Assembly: GCA_029856615.1 (NCBI GenBank)
Contig: JAHKLF010000013.1
Location: 1-15,155, forward strand
DNA length: 15,155 bases
Reading direction: 5' to 3'
Source: Candidatus Njordarchaeota archaeon
Lineage (GTDB): Archaea > Asgardarchaeota > Njordarchaeia > Njordarchaeales > Njordarchaeaceae
This document shows, piece after piece, positions 13,828 through 15,155 of this stretch. The translations under genes and the position numbers were made by a program. Below the pieces are notes generated by a model. The model ran no database searches and was not told the DNA's origin. It saw only the letters and a list, made by a program, of their open reading frames with translations. The number at the start of each line of letters is the position of its first letter. Within the stretch, counting starts at the first letter, position 1.

Positions 13828-14892
13828 CTACATTTTAGGCAAATTTAAACTCTTAACAATTATCTGAGTGATGTCTCCTTGCATACTACTATCATTTACT
13901 TTAATATTCGTCCTTATCGCAAGAGTAGATCGTCTTCTAACATAGTGGATGATAAATAATTCGAATAATATAAATGTATAAACTAGCGTGCCAAAATACG
14001 AAATTAATCTCCAAGTCACAACGATTTGGGGTTCTAATAATAGCGTCGCTCCGTATTCAACACCAATAGATCCTCCAGGTGTCGGTGTTCCCCCCATAAC
14101 TTGCACCATCGCTGCAAATATAATTGCATCTATAAGAGACATATTCTCACCCAGAGAAAGACTCACAATTAATGCAACTCCACCTTGTACTATTAGATAG
14201 GAGATTGTTAGGAGAATTACGATTAGAAGGTTAAATGGCTGTTTGATAATGCTTTGAAAAGCTATTCCGAAATTTTTTATATTTTCCTCTTCTATGGGAA
14301 TTCTCATTTTCCGTAACAACTTTACGATCGCGGTTCTAGATTTCTCCACAATGGCTGCTGTAAACAATAATATGAAAAGGACAACTGAATACAACGAAAG
14401 AATGATCACTGGTAACACTTTTATATCCCCGCGAATAGCAGCCGGAATTTCTAATGTCAGTATAATCGAGTTTACAAGAAGGACATCAAAGAATGTCTCC
14501 AAATAAGCTATGCCAAATCCTAGATCCCAGCCCCCACCCTTGATTTTTACCCAAAAGGCTTTTACTATCTGAGCACCTGCGGTTGCAGGCGTTGTTAGCG
14601 CGATGAATTGACTTGCTCCTCTGGCTAAAATTCCATCGTGTTTAGCATTTATCCCAATGCTTCTCGCTATCAAGGATAATCTAATTCCAGCAATTATGGG
14701 GAGAAATATTAGTAGGAAGAAGACCAAGAGTAAATCCTTAAGACCTATACTTGCAATTTTCTTTAAATTCACACCCATTAACAGTGAATACACAAATACT
14801 ACTATTATCACAACGGAAATCGCTACCGGTAAAAATTTTAATGTTCTTTTTCTAATGCGCTCAATCTCCTTATCTGCGAATTCACTTGCCAA
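13828..14892 (-). CDS. Flippase-like integral membrane protein, PF03706 (UPF0104) family
   Basis: 354 residues with about eight membrane segments (roughly 20-40, 53-75, 128-148, 158-182, 220-248, 255-268, 290-312 and adjacent). Family marks are present: RLSLIARSIGI, the TPATAGAQIVKAFWVK segment (101-116), GFGIAYLETFFDVL and PTPGGSIGVEYG (270-281), the counterpart of the 'PxPGG.GxxE' motif. The family includes the membrane half of lysylphosphatidylglycerol synthase and uncharacterised archaeal members; no soluble synthetase domain is attached, so a lipid or glycolipid flippase or carrier role is more likely than aminoacyl transfer. The start is TTG at 14892, supported by GGAGG at 14902-14906 with a 9-base gap. 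It overlaps the upstream phosphodiesterase gene by 11 bases, which implies one transcript and a shared pathway. Confidence 0.82.
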   Translation of the reverse strand: MASEFADKEIERIRKRTLKFLPVAISVVIIVVFVYSLLMGVNLKKIASIGLKDLLLVFFLLIFLPIIAGIRLSLIARSIGINAKHDGILARGASQFIALTTPATAGAQIVKAFWVKIKGGGWDLGFGIAYLETFFDVLLVNSIILTLEIPAAIRGDIKVLPVIILSLYSVVLFILLFTAAIVEKSRTAIVKLLRKMRIPIEEENIKNFGIAFQSIIKQPFNLLIVILLTISYLIVQGGVALIVSLSLGENMSLIDAIIFAAMVQVMGGTPTPGGSIGVEYGATLLLEPQIVVTWRLISYFGTLVYTFILFELFIIHYVRRRSTLAIRTNIKVNDSSMQGDITQIIVKSLNLPKM

Positions 14893-15155
14893 CTTTTATT
14901 CCCTCCCTCACTAGAGGACTCTTCATTCTCTTCCTTATTATTAATTTCATCGCTTTAACAGACAATTTCTCCTCGCCATTTATCTCTTTACAAAACATGT
15001 TAGGGATTAAGTCCCCATAGATATTTCTTGGTACCTTAACACCCATATACCAAAGCACTTGTTTCGTGATATTAGTAATTACCTCTGATACTCTAGTCTG
15101 TCTATTAATGTACTTTCCGTAAAATGCAAGAACACCGCGCGGAGAATGATCTCCA
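14882..15155 (-). CDS. C-terminal end of an alkaline-phosphatase-superfamily phosphodiesterase (cut by the window edge)
   Basis: The last 90 residues of a protein whose start is outside the window. It opens with GDHSPRGVLAFYGKYI, which matches the 'GxHxPxGvlxxxG' segment carrying the last metal-binding histidine in type I phosphodiesterase/nucleotide pyrophosphatase proteins. This is followed by the family's 'I.D.aPTiLyllG.pvP.dmdG' region in modified form: VSEVITNITKQVLWYMGVKVPRNIYGDLIP. The tail is basic (RKRMKSPLVREGIKVGK). Family members hydrolyse phosphodiesters or transfer phospho-groups, often on lipid or sugar head groups. The overlap with the flippase-like gene hints at a role in membrane-lipid or glycan chemistry, which is inference. 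It was found by reading the minus strand from the edge, since no start codon is present. Confidence 0.75.
   Translation of the reverse strand, partial: GDHSPRGVLAFYGKYINRQTRVSEVITNITKQVLWYMGVKVPRNIYGDLIPNMFCKEINGEEKLSVKAMKLIIRKRMKSPLVREGIKVGK
14902..14906 (-). promoter_or_regulatory. Shine-Dalgarno GGAGG inside the upstream gene, deciding a TTG start
   Basis: GGAGG on the minus strand lies 9 bases before TTG 14892, within the last codons of the upstream phosphodiesterase gene. It supports the TTG as start and direct translational coupling of the two genes. Confidence 0.6.

Overview
The window is an AT-rich stretch of archaeal chromosome. Support for an archaeon comes from a NikR with an archaeal neighbourhood, a TtuA/Ncs6-type tRNA thiolase with two terminal zinc ribbons, a PF03706-type membrane protein, a degenerate coiled-coil PD-(D/E)XK protein of the kind that is multi-copy in archaea, AT-rich TATA-like promoters, Shine-Dalgarno (SD) sites of the GGAGG/GGTGAT type, frequent TTG starts, and a candidate box C/D sRNA. 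The last suggests a thermophile. I cannot place it below 'archaeon, perhaps Thermoproteota or Korarchaeota-like'. I see no rRNA, tRNA, CRISPR, insertion sequence or prophage.

Layout. 1-423 (-): start of a secreted M14 zinc carboxypeptidase, cut by the window edge. 424-694: divergent intergenic region. 695-3607 (+): a 970-residue protein with a C-terminal PglZ (alkaline-phosphatase superfamily) domain and a long, unrecognised helical N-terminus, with no BREX partners nearby. 3615-5510 (-): a small winged-helix regulator and a radical SAM/SPASM enzyme. 5672-9048: an ECF-type vitamin transporter: an anchored DUF4430-like extracellular protein, an S component and a fused double ATPase on +, with EcfT on - overlapping the ATPase gene tail to tail. 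EcfT lies 25 bases downstream of a D-2-hydroxyacid dehydrogenase. 10135-11836 (+): a UPF0173-type metallo-hydrolase and a TtuA-type tRNA thiolase. 11881-12291 (+): NikR with all four nickel ligands, preceded by a dyad with the classical 16-base NikR spacing. 12370-13077 (+): coiled-coil protein with a nuclease-like fold whose catalytic residues look lost. 13142-13230 (+): candidate box C/D sRNA. 13247-13687 (-): Lrp/AsnC regulator. 13828-15155 (-): flippase-like membrane protein overlapping the end of an alkaline-phosphatase-superfamily phosphodiesterase.

The clearest functional unit is the ECF transporter. The DUF4430 domain (related to the beta domain of transcobalamin) probably presents a ligand, perhaps a corrinoid, to the S component. 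EcfA and EcfT energise uptake. NikR lies about 3.6 kb beyond the ATPase gene, but the S component is not of the NikM/CbiM type, so a nickel link is not supported by sequence. The points I rate most worth checking are the C/D sRNA, the orphan PglZ protein, the split ECF locus and the dead nuclease-like protein.
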